64,000 nt of DNA from Eubacterium limosum. GTDB taxonomy: Bacteria > Bacillota > Clostridia > Eubacteriales > Eubacteriaceae. Both the position numbers and the translations under genes were made by a program. Below, one piece after another: positions 25,032 to 34,477 of the stretch (position 1 is its first letter; each line of letters begins with the position of its first letter). The stretch spans positions 4,251,157-4,315,156 of the forward strand of contig NZ_CP019962.1 in the NCBI RefSeq assembly GCF_000807675.2, read 5' to 3'. Under the pieces are notes generated by a model. That model was not told where the DNA came from. It searched no databases and saw nothing but the letters and a program-made list of their open reading frames with translations.

Positions 25032-26764
25032 TGGCTGGCCTCCTGACTGCTCAGCTGTGAAAGGCAGATTTCGCGGTATACACCGCAGGTCTTAAAAAGC
25101 GTTTCATGGCTGCCGAATCCTGCCATTCTTCCCTGATCCAGCACGATGATCCGGTCGGCGTTTTTTACAGTGGTGACCCGCTGTGACACCATAAGCACCG
25201 TCATGCTGTCGGTTTCTTTCTGTATGGCCTTTCTGAGGGCCGCGTCTGTGGCAAAGTCAAGGGCGCTGGCACTGTCATCCAAAATCAGAATCTCAGGACG
25301 GCGCACCAGTGCTCTGGCGATGGTCAGGCGCTGCTTCTGGCCTCCAGACAGGTTCTTTCCGCCCTGGTATATTTCAGTGTCTAACCCCTTTGGCATTTTT
25401 TGAATGATTTCAGCCGCCTGGGCAATTTCCAGCGCCCGACCGATTTCCTCATCATTTGCCCGTGGATTTCCCCATTTCATATTCTCCCGGATCGTTCCGG
25501 TAAAAAGGACTGCTTTTTGAGGAACCATGCCGGTTTTTAATCGCAGCTGCTCCAAAGGGTATTCTTGTACCCTGATCCCATCTACGCGAATATTTCCCCC
25601 GGTTACATCGTAAAAACGGGGAATCAGATTGACCAGTGTACTCTTCCCCGAACCTGTACCGCCGATAATGCCGATAGTCTCACCCTTTTTAATCGAAAAG
25701 CTGAGATTTCTCAGGGCATACTCATTATTTTGATTGTAAGAAAAAGAAACATTTTCAAATTTTATTTCATCATCCGTTTCGGCGGATACTTCGGATAAAC
25801 GCGCACTGCCTGGGGTGATTGCAGGCCTGGTATCAAAAACCGCATTAATCCTCGCCGCGCTGGCGGCTGCCTTGGTAAAGATCACCACAAGATTGGCCGC
25901 AACGATCAGCGCCAGCAGAATCTGCGTCATATAATTGATAAAGGCAATCACCTCTCCCTGGCTCAGATCACCGGCGTTGACACGGATGCCGCCAAACCAG
26001 AGGATAAAGAGAATGGCGACATTGACAATGGCATAGGTAAGAGGATTGAGCAGCGACGAAATACGCCCGGCCTTCAGCGATGCTTTCATCAGATTCTCAT
26101 TTGCCGCCGCAAAACGGGCCGTCTCGCTCTCCTGCTTTGAAAACGCCCGGATTACCCGTACCCCGTCCAGATTTTCACGGGTAATGAGTGAGATCCCATC
26201 AATCTTCGACTGAATTTTTTTGTAAACCGGCACGGCACGGCTCATGACAAAATAGATGGTCAGCGCAATGAGCGGCGCCGCCACCAAAAAGACAACTGAC
26301 AGCTTGAGATCAATAGTCATTGCCATAATCGTCGCACCGATAATTAAAAAAGGTACCCGCAGTAAAAGCCGGATGCTCATGGCCACTGCCACCTGCAGCT
26401 GGTCGATATCATTGGTTATCCGGGTAATGAGGGACGGGGTTCCGATTTTATCAAGCTCGGCATAGGAAAGCCGGTTAATGTGCGCAAAAAAATCACGCCG
26501 CATAAGTGTGCCGGTCCCCTGAGAGGCCCTGGCGGCAAAATATTGAGCAATCAGTGCAAAGCACAGGCCTGCCGCACCCAGAGCCACTATCAGCCCTCCC
26601 ATATGATAAACATACCGGGTATCACCATTTTTTATTCCCACATCAATAATGCTGGCCATAACAAGCGGGACAATCAGCTCAAAAACCGCCTCGGTCAGCT
26701 TGAAAAATGGTCCGAGGATCATCTCTTTTTTAAAGTGCTTAAGATAATGCGCTAGTTCTAACAT
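25028..26764 (-). CDS. ABC exporter half-transporter, subunit 1
   Basis: A 578-residue membrane domain plus ATPase: Walker A GGTGSGKST, signature NLSGGQKQRL, and Walker B ILILDDSASALD. The residue after the Walker B Asp is Asp instead of the catalytic Glu, and the H-loop reads SQRVT without His. That makes one site degenerate, as expected in heterodimeric exporters. It is divergently oriented to the LysR gene, with a 114-bp shared control region. The LysR protein probably regulates it. Confidence 0.9.
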   Translation of the reverse strand: MLELAHYLKHFKKEMILGPFFKLTEAVFELIVPLVMASIIDVGIKNGDTRYVYHMGGLIVALGAAGLCFALIAQYFAARASQGTGTLMRRDFFAHINRLSYAELDKIGTPSLITRITNDIDQLQVAVAMSIRLLLRVPFLIIGATIMAMTIDLKLSVVFLVAAPLIALTIYFVMSRAVPVYKKIQSKIDGISLITRENLDGVRVIRAFSKQESETARFAAANENLMKASLKAGRISSLLNPLTYAIVNVAILFILWFGGIRVNAGDLSQGEVIAFINYMTQILLALIVAANLVVIFTKAAASAARINAVFDTRPAITPGSARLSEVSAETDDEIKFENVSFSYNQNNEYALRNLSFSIKKGETIGIIGGTGSGKSTLVNLIPRFYDVTGGNIRVDGIRVQEYPLEQLRLKTGMVPQKAVLFTGTIRENMKWGNPRANDEEIGRALEIAQAAEIIQKMPKGLDTEIYQGGKNLSGGQKQRLTIARALVRRPEILILDDSASALDFATDAALRKAIQKETDSMTVLMVSQRVTTVKNADRIIVLDQGRMAGFGSHETLFKTCGVYREICLSQLSSQEASQ

Positions 26765-26878
26765 TTCTCTTCTCCTGTCTTTACGTCTTATCAGGACTAT
26801 GTTATCATAAAAACAACCATATGAATAATATTTAGTTTATATATCTTCTATATAAAAAACAAATAGAAAGGAGTCACA

Positions 26879-27739
26879 ATGGATCTCAAACAGCTGCTTT
26901 ATTTTAAAACAGTGGTGGAGGAGGGGACAATCTCCGCCGCGGCTAAAAAGCTAAATCTCTCTCAGCCTCCGCTCAGCCAGCAGATCAAACAGCTGGAATT
27001 CGAGCTGGGTGTCACGCTGATGGAGCGCGGCGCCAGAAAAATCACGCTGAACGAAGCAGGCAGAGTGTTGTATGAAAAGGGCTGTACCCTGCTCACACTG
27101 GCAGAACAGACCGTGCAGGAGCTCCGCGATATTCACGACGGCCTGGAGGGCACGCTCACCCTCGGCACTATCTCTTCTTCCGGCGCTATCATTTTGTCGG
27201 ACGCGCTCCCGGCTTTTCATTCCCTGCACCCGCATATCCGGTTCGAGCTTCACGAAGGTACCACTTTTCAGGTTATCGATTTCTTAAATGCTGGCATCAT
27301 CGAGCTCGGTATTGTCCGCACGCCCTTTCATTCAGAAGGATTTGAAACACATTTTTTAGAGTCTGAGCCCATGGTAGCAGTTGGCACTCCTGCTTTTTTT
27401 GAGAGCATCAACTCTGATATTATTACCCTCCAGGCGCTGTCCCAAAAGCCGCTGATCTATTATCGCCGCTTTGAGTCTCTGATTGAAGGCGCTTTTGAAT
27501 CGGCAGGCTTGCCCTCAAAGGCGGTCTGCAAAAATGATGATGCCCGGACGTCTCTCATGTGGGCCAATGCTGGCATCGGCGTTGCGGTAATCCCCAGCTC
27601 CGCCAGCCGGATCATCGCCTCTGCCGATACTGTCTGTAAAAATATTGACGCCAAAGTTCTGAATACGCAGGTAGCCCTGATCTGGCGAAAGGGACATACC
27701 CTGAGCCGTATCGCCCGTTCTTTTTTGACCTTTTTTTAA
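26879..27739 (+). CDS. LysR-family transcriptional regulator
   Basis: A 286-residue regulator with the typical N-terminal winged helix: MDLKQLLYFKTVVEEGTISA, then AAKKLNLSQPPLSQQIKQLE. A type-2 periplasmic-binding effector domain follows (LGTISSSGAIILSDALPAF). AGGAG precedes the ATG. It is divergent from the ABC exporter genes, an arrangement in which LysR proteins usually control the neighbouring operon and themselves. The ligand is unknown. The close form is the CidR/GltC-like Firmicute group. Confidence 0.9.
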   Translation: MDLKQLLYFKTVVEEGTISAAAKKLNLSQPPLSQQIKQLEFELGVTLMERGARKITLNEAGRVLYEKGCTLLTLAEQTVQELRDIHDGLEGTLTLGTISSSGAIILSDALPAFHSLHPHIRFELHEGTTFQVIDFLNAGIIELGIVRTPFHSEGFETHFLESEPMVAVGTPAFFESINSDIITLQALSQKPLIYYRRFESLIEGAFESAGLPSKAVCKNDDARTSLMWANAGIGVAVIPSSASRIIASADTVCKNIDAKVLNTQVALIWRKGHTLSRIARSFLTFF

Positions 27740-27766
27740 CATTGTAGCCTTCTTTCGTTTTCACCC

Positions 27767-27795
27767 TTGACAAACCACAATATCTGGTGTATCAT
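27767..27795 (+). promoter_or_regulatory. Promoter of the cobalamin-riboswitch transcript
   Basis: TTGACA at 27767-27772 and TATCAT at 27790-27795 are separated by exactly 17 bp. The start point would lie about 20 bp before the aptamer. Confidence 0.75.
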
Positions 27796-27811
27796 ATGGT
27801 TAGTTAAATAT

Positions 27812-27960
27812 TGAATGATCCTATGTTCAAGGGAAAAAGGTGAAAATCCTTTGCTGTAATCGCAGCTGTAAGGTAAAATGCCCGTTTCAATCCACTGTCC
27901 TCACGGATGGGAAGGGAAACCGGATGATATTACCGAGCCAGAAGACCTATATAGGAGTTT
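27812..27960 (+). ncRNA. Cobalamin riboswitch without a downstream gene
   Basis: The aptamer core is clear: AAGGGAAAAAGGTGAAAATCC, then GCTGTAATCGCAGCTGTAAG (B12 box), CCACTG, GGATGGGAAGGG, and GAGCCAGAAGACCT. The order and spacing fit the cobalamin family. A terminator follows at 28022-28055, but the plus strand then carries no gene. The next gene is convergent. The switch therefore controls a short RNA, an antisense extension, or a lost gene. Confidence 0.88.
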
Positions 27961-28021
27961 ATTCTTAAGTGCCTCCGATTTAGAGGGTTTGAGAGCTACC
28001 ATGTACCATGTTAGTATTTTT

Positions 28022-28055
28022 TATCCTTCTTCGCACCCGGAGAAGGATTTTTTAT
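28022..28055 (+). terminator. Terminator of the riboswitch transcript
   Basis: ATCCTTCT and AGAAGGAT pair around TCGCACCCGG, with TTTTTTATTT after. An outer pairing ACCATGTAC / GTACATGGT (about 28000 and 28073) encloses it and could be a switching helix. Confidence 0.8.
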
Positions 28056-28107
28056 TTCTCCTCCTTCCCGTGTACATGGTTGGACTTCAATGAACACAGA
28101 ACCTACA

Positions 28108-28240
28108 TCTCCAACAATTTAATCATCGCTCAATATTTGACACTTGTTTGGGATTAAAATCTGCCATTTTAAAACGCCAAAAGGGGTGGTGTGTAACACC
28201 CCTTTCCCCAAACAATTTAAACGGTTCCCAATATTTATTA
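28108..28240. repeat. Short imperfect direct repeat and hairpin behind the riboswitch
   Basis: AACAATTTAATCATCGCTCAATATTT-like sequence near 28112 recurs as AACAATTTAAACGGTTCCCAATATTT-like sequence near 28210; similarity covers ~26 bp. Between them is a hairpin (GGGGTG / CACCCC, ~28182-28203). No gene lies here; the stretch 28056-28322 is otherwise empty. Confidence 0.55.
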
Positions 28241-28322
28241 AAATACTGTGTATTATTTATTAATACCGTCCTCCTTTTTTCTAGCTTTAACGCCTGAAAA
28301 GATTAATCAATTTCTCAAAAAC

Positions 28323-28356
28323 AAAAATCCCGCTGAGTTTATCAGCGGGATTTTTG
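28323..28356 (-). terminator. Terminator after the cohesin-like gene
   Basis: AAAAATCCCGCTGA and TCAGCGGGATTTTT form a 14-bp stem with T-runs on both strands, ending the minus-strand unit and any plus-strand read-through from the riboswitch. Confidence 0.88.
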
Positions 28357-28367
28357 TTTTCATTTTT

Positions 28368-29123
28368 TTATAAGATTTTTTTGCGTTTAAAGGCCATCAG
28401 CCCTGCCAGCATGACAATAAGTATGCCCGATGTTATAAAGGCCGCGGCGCCAGGGTCTGTAATGACGCCGGTCGATGGGTTTCCAGAACCGTATGGCGCA
28501 GCGGACGACGGCGCAGCAAGATTTTCTGTGCTGTCTGGATTCTCATTGTCCTGGCCGTTTTCCGGACTATCTGGCCTGGTGTCCGGCTTTTGATCAGGAT
28601 CTGATGTATCCTGATGCTCGATAACCAGATTATCGTCGGAATCTTTATCCAGTCCGATTAGCTCAACTGTGCTCTTCTGATAATCCGAAACATCAACCAT
28701 TTCAAGATGGCTAGCTTCAATGGTGTATTTTTCACCTGTTTTTCCCTTAACTGTCAGCGTGCCGATGTCAATTTTGCCTGCTGGCAGCTGCCCTTTTCGG
28801 GTAACGGCCAGCGTGGCTTCTTTTCCATCATTTTTTGTGATAATTTTCACACGGCTGTCCTCTGTGCTGAGGGTACTGCCTGCCTGGATTGTTCCGGTAA
28901 AGGCTGCTCCGTCACCGGAAATTTTTAATTCAAGGGAAAAGCCTTTAATGGCTTTATCCCCCAGATTCGTCAGCGTAAGATTAACCTGATTCGCGCTTTC
29001 TCCTTTTGTGACCAACAGCTCAGGTCCGTTATCTGCTGCCATGACTGGCATTGAAAAAAGGATTGCCATGAGGGTTGCAAGACAGCCTATGCCTATTTTT
29101 CTCAGTTTTTTATTTTGCTTCAT
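28368..29123 (-). CDS. Secreted cohesin-like protein with sortase-type anchor
   Basis: A 251-residue surface protein. Residues 1-30 are a signal peptide ending VMAAD. Residues ~35-155 are a beta-rich domain resembling cohesins or related ligand-binding modules (NQVNLTLTNLGDKAIKGFSL, GKIDIGTLTVKGKTG). A Pro/Asp-rich wall linker follows at 170-210. The C-terminus is NPSTG at 215-219, a hydrophobic segment and KRKK, which matches a sortase sorting signal with a non-LPXTG motif. It starts 10 bp after the M60-type gene, which carries a dockerin. The pair may bind each other so that this protein tethers the peptidase to the cell wall. The cohesin assignment is tentative. Confidence 0.72.
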   Translation of the reverse strand: MKQNKKLRKIGIGCLATLMAILFSMPVMAADNGPELLVTKGESANQVNLTLTNLGDKAIKGFSLELKISGDGAAFTGTIQAGSTLSTEDSRVKIITKNDGKEATLAVTRKGQLPAGKIDIGTLTVKGKTGEKYTIEASHLEMVDVSDYQKSTVELIGLDKDSDDNLVIEHQDTSDPDQKPDTRPDSPENGQDNENPDSTENLAAPSSAAPYGSGNPSTGVITDPGAAAFITSGILIVMLAGLMAFKRKKIL

Positions 29124-29133
29124 TACTGCTCTC

Positions 29134-32100
29134 CTATTCCTCTGGTATCTGTTCGCCGGTCAGCCTGATGTTCGGCAGGCTATCGGGTAATTCTACGTCA
29201 AATGTATCACTGGTCAGGCGCTGCCCTTCATTTGTTTCCATGTTATTAACTCGGTATAGCTCAACCTTAACCGCCCCCGGAAGCTTCTTCATATCCAGCT
29301 GCTCCTTATCAATCCAGTAAATCCAGGTTCCCTGGCTGATTTCACCGATATTACCATTTTCCGGTATATTGGCCATAAAGATACTTGCTGCTTCATTATC
29401 CTTACCGACAACATTGTTGCCGTCCTGATCTTTCAGCAGCACAGCATTAAAGCCCGGATGTCCGCGATAGCTGCCTGTAAAGATAAGGGATCCAGCTTTA
29501 ATGGCCGGCTGGTCTGGATCATAGACGAAATCCTCTTCCAATAGTCCTATGCCATTCTGCTCAAGCTCCACATTATCTCCCGGAGGTCCAATAATATCAA
29601 ACTCTGCCGCGCTTACGCCTGCTGCACCATTTGCTATGATCCGCACATACTCTGCCCGGTAGGTGATCAGCTGGTTCGCACCCTCCTGGTCCTTTTCATT
29701 AAAGTAAACGGTCGCTTCAGGCTTTTCTGTGGTCATTGCGAAGCTGCCCTTTGCGGCATCCTGCCATTTCACACCATCCTCACTTACCTGGATGGTATAA
29801 TTTTTGATGGTATTCTCCACAAAGGCTCCATCTTTTACTGCTGCTGTGTATTTAAAGCCGACAACAGGCATATTTTCATGCAGATTGATGGTAATCTGCG
29901 GATTGTTTGTGGTCTTAGTTCCTTCATAGATACTGCTATAATCATTGTCATAGAGCTTGGCCAGCGCCGGGTGGCTTAAACCTGAGCCCGTACAATCCTC
30001 GATATATTCATCGCCTTCCGAAGTCATATCTGTATCCATGGTCCATTTTGTCTTCGCGATGCTGCCGTCATGCTGGATTTTGATCGGTTCGAGCGCCAAA
30101 GCTTCGGTTTTATTCAGGTAATTGTCATAAGCGACCACCTCGTATTTCAGCACACGATTGTTCATGGAGGAAATCACGTCTGTATAGGTATTGTCTGTTG
30201 TAAAGCCAACTACCTCGCCATTTCGGATAATTTCATAGCCTAAAATCGCTTCGGAACTTTTGTTTACGCCCAAATTGAAACTAATCTGTTTTGAGTCCTT
30301 CCCATCTTCCACTTTATGGTTCAGAGTCGCCTCAACCTTTGTATTCTTAGCCATCGCCGGCGCTTTTTCAATCCGTTTGTGTCTGGCGCCGTCGTTCAGG
30401 TAGTAGATTGCCCGTTCCTCTTTGGGATACTTGCTCACATATTCAATGGTTTCTTCGTTTGGCGTCAATCCCCACTTTTCAAAATAAGCGGTTAAGTCTT
30501 TCTTGGCTGTATCACTCGCCATACGGATTAACAGGTTATCCTTATCTGTCTTCATCGTATTTCTTCGGTAATTTTGATACAGGCGGCCATAGAAGCTGTC
30601 GGGATCATCGAGATTGTTGTAGGTATCATCATACGCGAGGTGCAGCTGCCAGAACATGCCCAGCTGTGTGAATACATTGCTCGCGTAGCCCTTTGTGCCA
30701 GAAGTGACCTTCTGGTAAATCCCAGGGTAATCGGCCCGTGCTTCTGCTTTTTCGTCAAAGGTTTTTACAAGCTGAGACAGAATATTATTGGAGGTTTCAC
30801 CGTAGACCATGTCACCCTCATCGGTCACATGTCCAATTTCATGGGCGATCCCCCAGCCATAGAGGTTTCCGCCTCCCATGGTTCCATCCGCCTGTTTCGT
30901 ATGTGGCCGTCCGTGTGTCATGCCGCCGACTGAGCCATACTCAATGCCGATATGCTGGCCGGTAGCATACATAAACGCGCCGGTAAACATACGGGTATAC
31001 CGGATATTAATTCTGGAACCAGGCCATTTATCTTTTGCATCCTCCGCATCTCTGGACAGTCCTTTTGAATTATAGGTGATGTCCATCAGCTGTTCCATGG
31101 CCAGGCTATTCTGATAAAGCTGTTCAATCTGTTCGCTTTCGCTGCCGTTAAGGGCTTCGAGCACAGCTGTCGCCGGCACAGAAAGCAGCATCTGGTTTGT
31201 CATAATATCTGTACTGTTGTAAATGCTGGATTTTTTATCCCATTGATATTTCGATTCTTCACCGGCATACATGTCCGGCACTTTGGCGACAAAATCTTTC
31301 AGTTCTTTAATATAGGACTGGATCGCTGCTTTTGAGTCATTTTCATCTGTAATTCCCGTTAAATTCAAGTACGGGATCTTTGTTGCTCCCGCCACTCTTA
31401 CCTTGATATCCTTACCGGATGGGCTGGCGTTTGGATAACGGATATACAGGGCTCCGCCGCGTTCACTATCTTCGCCGCCAATCTGCTCAAGGGTAATTTC
31501 ATTCTTCCCTTTCTTTAAATTAACGGTCTTGCTCCAGCCTGTTTTGACGTCAGGATGGTATTGAGTATAGACAAGCTGCGGGAGGACACTCCCTTCTGTT
31601 CCCACATAAACATTGATGGTATCGCCTGCTTTTGCGGCCAGGCCCAGCGGCTGAAAATCATTCAGCGCCATGGCAAAGCCCAGATTGCCATTTTTGGCGT
31701 TTGATACATTCTGGTCCACAAGAACCGTATCATCAATATTGGTTTCACTCAGAATCGCTTTTGCCAGCGTGAGCTCTGAAAGGATGGAATCCTTATCCGG
31801 ATGGAACTCTCCGCTCACAGCATCTGGAGTATTGGCGCGCTCAATAAGCTTATCCACAACCTCCATGGTTACACTGTCCCTCAGTTCCACATGTAAATCA
31901 TCCACGAACAGAGCGTTTGTTTCATCTGCCAGACTGTCATAGGCGTAGAATTTTATTTCCGAAATGCGGCAGCGCGCATTCGGAGCGCCTGGCCAGTAGA
32001 GCGCCGGATTCATCTGAATTTTTACAGGTTTAATCTTTTCATTGATGCGGATACGGTAGTATTCTTTTCCATTGGTGCTCTTTTTCGCCTGAACCACAAA

Positions 32101-34371
32101 ATCTTTTCCGATGTTCAGGTCGTGTGCCTGCCCGGCCTCATCCCACCAGCGGATTTTCATGTATGCGTTATAAGTACTTGGCTCACCTTCGCCGCGCACC
32201 AGCACTATATCATTCATTTCATAGGACTGGTCAAATTCTACGACCGGCGCCTGAAGCTTGCCTGACCAGCCGCCGGCATCCCAGCCCCCATAGTTCCAAT
32301 ACGAGGAATAGTCATTGTCCACAATATCAAATTTATCATAGGCCTGTTCATAATCACTTTCCTTTAAATAGGGATAAGTGACGTCCTTAATATGGGCAGT
32401 GGGCTGGTTAATCTCACCGGCACGGTTGATCAGCTTATAATTTGAGGTAACCGGCGGCTCGATGGATTCTGTGGCGCAGGTATATACAGATGATTTTGCC
32501 CCTTCGCCAATGGCGTTATAGCCGGTCAGATAAACCTCATATTCAGCCTGATCCTTAAGGTTTTCAATCACATAGCTGGTGTTTTCTAAACCCCCAACCT
32601 TGGTGTATTCACCGTTTCCCTTTTCACGGTAGTAGACATTATATCCGGTAGAATTTTTTTGTTTTTCCCAGTTAACTGTAATCTGGCGGTATCCGCCTTT
32701 TAGCGTGATCCCCTCTGGCTGCTCAGGCACTGAGGTTGGCAGCGGTATTCCTATTACGGGCGCGCTAAAGCCGCTTTCCCAGTTTCCGCCCTCTGATCGG
32801 TTAACAGACTGAACCGAAATTTTATACTCCACAAAGTTGGTCAGATCACTGATCGTCAGGGAAGTTCCATCCACAGGCGTCAGTACAGTCTCTGCCTTAC
32901 CGCTTTTGGGGTCCGTATAACTCATTTTGACCTCATAGCCTGTTACATTACTCTGTGCTTCCCAGCTGACACTCAGGCTTTCATTGCCAGAGGCTACCTG
33001 AACGTTTGTCGGGATGCTCGTCACCTGCTCGACAATCTTATCCTTGGTATTATTCAAGAATTCAACCTTTGAAATTTCCGCCAAATTACTGCTCGCCTTA
33101 TTGGTTTCTTTTACAATGATCGTAACCTTTTTAATCGCGACCTGCCCTTTCAGGTCAACAACAATGGTTGACGGGGAGGCTTCATCGGTTAAAAAGAGAT
33201 AATCCGCCTTGTCCTGAAGGTCAAACTTATAGCTATGTATCTCTTCAAATTCATCGGTCACCTCAATGGTTCCCCTCTTTGGCGCATTTTCAAGCCCCAG
33301 TTCACTTGGGGCAATGCGAAGCTCTGTCGCTACGACTGGCTCCTTCATTACAAGCGGAATTAACAGAGGCGTATCCTCTGAAATGCTGCTTCCATCCTCC
33401 CTGGCAAACTGAACCATGCCTGCCTGATCGGAGGCTGTGCTGAAAAGCTGGGCAATATCGCCGCTTTTTATCGTCACAGGATCCGTTTTATCTTTTTCGA
33501 AAGTCACGTTGCCGGGATCTACAATCGGGGAGGTGTCACTGATCTGTACTTTTCCTGAGTCATGGGACACACCCATATTTTCCTGTAAATAGACCAGATC
33601 GACAATATCCACGGTTCCATCTCCATTCAGGTCACAGTCTGCTTCAGAAGAACCAAGGCTTTTCATGACCGCATCGTAATCGGCATCGTCAATGCTGCCG
33701 TTTTGGTCGACATCGCCTGTTAAAATTGAACCGCCCATAAATTCGACACGCTTGGAGCTGCCCTGGAGGCTTACCTGCGCCTGGGCTGGTACCATCCCCT
33801 TGTCAGAGACTGTGACGGTGTAGTCGCCAATTGGCAGGCTGTAAAAATTGACATTGGCAAAATAAATCTTCGCATCGGGCTCCTGCTCATTGCAAAGAAC
33901 GTTGCTGCTGTCCACTCCATTGGAATCTCTGTCAAAAAGCAGTGTCTTATACTGGATGCTCCTGCTGCCAAAATCCGTTGTGGCTTTTTCACTGATGACA
34001 TCCTTTAAAGGAATTTCCTTGGACGTACCGTCGCTGGCTGCCAGAGTCAGGACTGCTGTTTCTGACAGCTTTGTCTTCGGCTGGTTAAAGTGGATTTCCA
34101 CCTCGATATTTCCCACCAGGTCAGCAGACGCTCCTGCATAGATGACACCTGCCTCTTTATTTTCCGGCTGAGGCTCAGGAGACTCAACCGCCTCAGAAGA
34201 TGGCTTCTCCGCACTTTCCGCTGTCTCACCCTCTTCCTGATTTTCTGTCACGGTATCATTCTCTGTCATTTGGGCAGCAGGCTCCTGTCCTGATTCTTCC
34301 GCCAGAATAGATACCGGAAAGCTCGCAAACAGCATAACAACTGACATAAAACAAGCTAACCATTTTTTCAT
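29134..34371 (-). CDS. Large secreted M60-like metallopeptidase with dockerin and Fn3 domains
   Basis: A 1745-residue extracellular protein. A signal peptide (1-24) and an acidic linker precede an all-beta domain. A type-I dockerin with two calcium loops, DVDQNGSIDDAD (220-231) and DLNGDGTVDIVD (247-258), follows. Two fibronectin-III-like modules (about 455-640) and F5/8-type C carbohydrate-binding-like segments come next. A zinc motif HEIGH lies at 1177-1181 with Glu1192 as possible third ligand, matching the M60/enhancin-like (mucin glycoprotein) peptidases. A second F5/8C-like module and an Ig-like C-terminus follow. It has no wall anchor itself. It heads an operon with the cohesin-like anchored protein and lies behind a c-di-GMP riboswitch. 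A role in degrading or binding host mucin-like glycoproteins is likely. Confidence 0.82.
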   Translation of the reverse strand: MKKWLACFMSVVMLFASFPVSILAEESGQEPAAQMTENDTVTENQEEGETAESAEKPSSEAVESPEPQPENKEAGVIYAGASADLVGNIEVEIHFNQPKTKLSETAVLTLAASDGTSKEIPLKDVISEKATTDFGSRSIQYKTLLFDRDSNGVDSSNVLCNEQEPDAKIYFANVNFYSLPIGDYTVTVSDKGMVPAQAQVSLQGSSKRVEFMGGSILTGDVDQNGSIDDADYDAVMKSLGSSEADCDLNGDGTVDIVDLVYLQENMGVSHDSGKVQISDTSPIVDPGNVTFEKDKTDPVTIKSGDIAQLFSTASDQAGMVQFAREDGSSISEDTPLLIPLVMKEPVVATELRIAPSELGLENAPKRGTIEVTDEFEEIHSYKFDLQDKADYLFLTDEASPSTIVVDLKGQVAIKKVTIIVKETNKASSNLAEISKVEFLNNTKDKIVEQVTSIPTNVQVASGNESLSVSWEAQSNVTGYEVKMSYTDPKSGKAETVLTPVDGTSLTISDLTNFVEYKISVQSVNRSEGGNWESGFSAPVIGIPLPTSVPEQPEGITLKGGYRQITVNWEKQKNSTGYNVYYREKGNGEYTKVGGLENTSYVIENLKDQAEYEVYLTGYNAIGEGAKSSVYTCATESIEPPVTSNYKLINRAGEINQPTAHIKDVTYPYLKESDYEQAYDKFDIVDNDYSSYWNYGGWDAGGWSGKLQAPVVEFDQSYEMNDIVLVRGEGEPSTYNAYMKIRWWDEAGQAHDLNIGKDFVVQAKKSTNGKEYYRIRINEKIKPVKIQMNPALYWPGAPNARCRISEIKFYAYDSLADETNALFVDDLHVELRDSVTMEVVDKLIERANTPDAVSGEFHPDKDSILSELTLAKAILSETNIDDTVLVDQNVSNAKNGNLGFAMALNDFQPLGLAAKAGDTINVYVGTEGSVLPQLVYTQYHPDVKTGWSKTVNLKKGKNEITLEQIGGEDSERGGALYIRYPNASPSGKDIKVRVAGATKIPYLNLTGITDENDSKAAIQSYIKELKDFVAKVPDMYAGEESKYQWDKKSSIYNSTDIMTNQMLLSVPATAVLEALNGSESEQIEQLYQNSLAMEQLMDITYNSKGLSRDAEDAKDKWPGSRINIRYTRMFTGAFMYATGQHIGIEYGSVGGMTHGRPHTKQADGTMGGGNLYGWGIAHEIGHVTDEGDMVYGETSNNILSQLVKTFDEKAEARADYPGIYQKVTSGTKGYASNVFTQLGMFWQLHLAYDDTYNNLDDPDSFYGRLYQNYRRNTMKTDKDNLLIRMASDTAKKDLTAYFEKWGLTPNEETIEYVSKYPKEERAIYYLNDGARHKRIEKAPAMAKNTKVEATLNHKVEDGKDSKQISFNLGVNKSSEAILGYEIIRNGEVVGFTTDNTYTDVISSMNNRVLKYEVVAYDNYLNKTEALALEPIKIQHDGSIAKTKWTMDTDMTSEGDEYIEDCTGSGLSHPALAKLYDNDYSSIYEGTKTTNNPQITINLHENMPVVGFKYTAAVKDGAFVENTIKNYTIQVSEDGVKWQDAAKGSFAMTTEKPEATVYFNEKDQEGANQLITYRAEYVRIIANGAAGVSAAEFDIIGPPGDNVELEQNGIGLLEEDFVYDPDQPAIKAGSLIFTGSYRGHPGFNAVLLKDQDGNNVVGKDNEAASIFMANIPENGNIGEISQGTWIYWIDKEQLDMKKLPGAVKVELYRVNNMETNEGQRLTSDTFDVELPDSLPNIRLTGEQIPEE

Positions 34372-34445
34372 GTTCTTTTCCTTTCCTTCTCTTATATAAG
34401 TACTCCCAGTCTTTTACCGCTTATCTCATTACGCTCGTATGAACA

Positions 34446-34473
34446 AAAAACGGCTGCGAAAGGGCGCAGCCGT
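34446..34473 (-). terminator. Riboswitch expression-platform terminator
   Basis: On the minus strand CGGCTGCG and CGCAGCCG pair around CCCTTT, followed by TTTTTTG. It lies between the c-di-GMP aptamer and the start codon at 34371, so it can switch the gene off or on. Confidence 0.85.
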
Positions 34474-34477
34474 GCGG

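Noticed and set aside
27878-28093. A 71-codon frame through the cobalamin aptamer and its terminator
   Set aside because: It overlaps the aptamer core and the terminator stem, so the constraint is explained by RNA structure.
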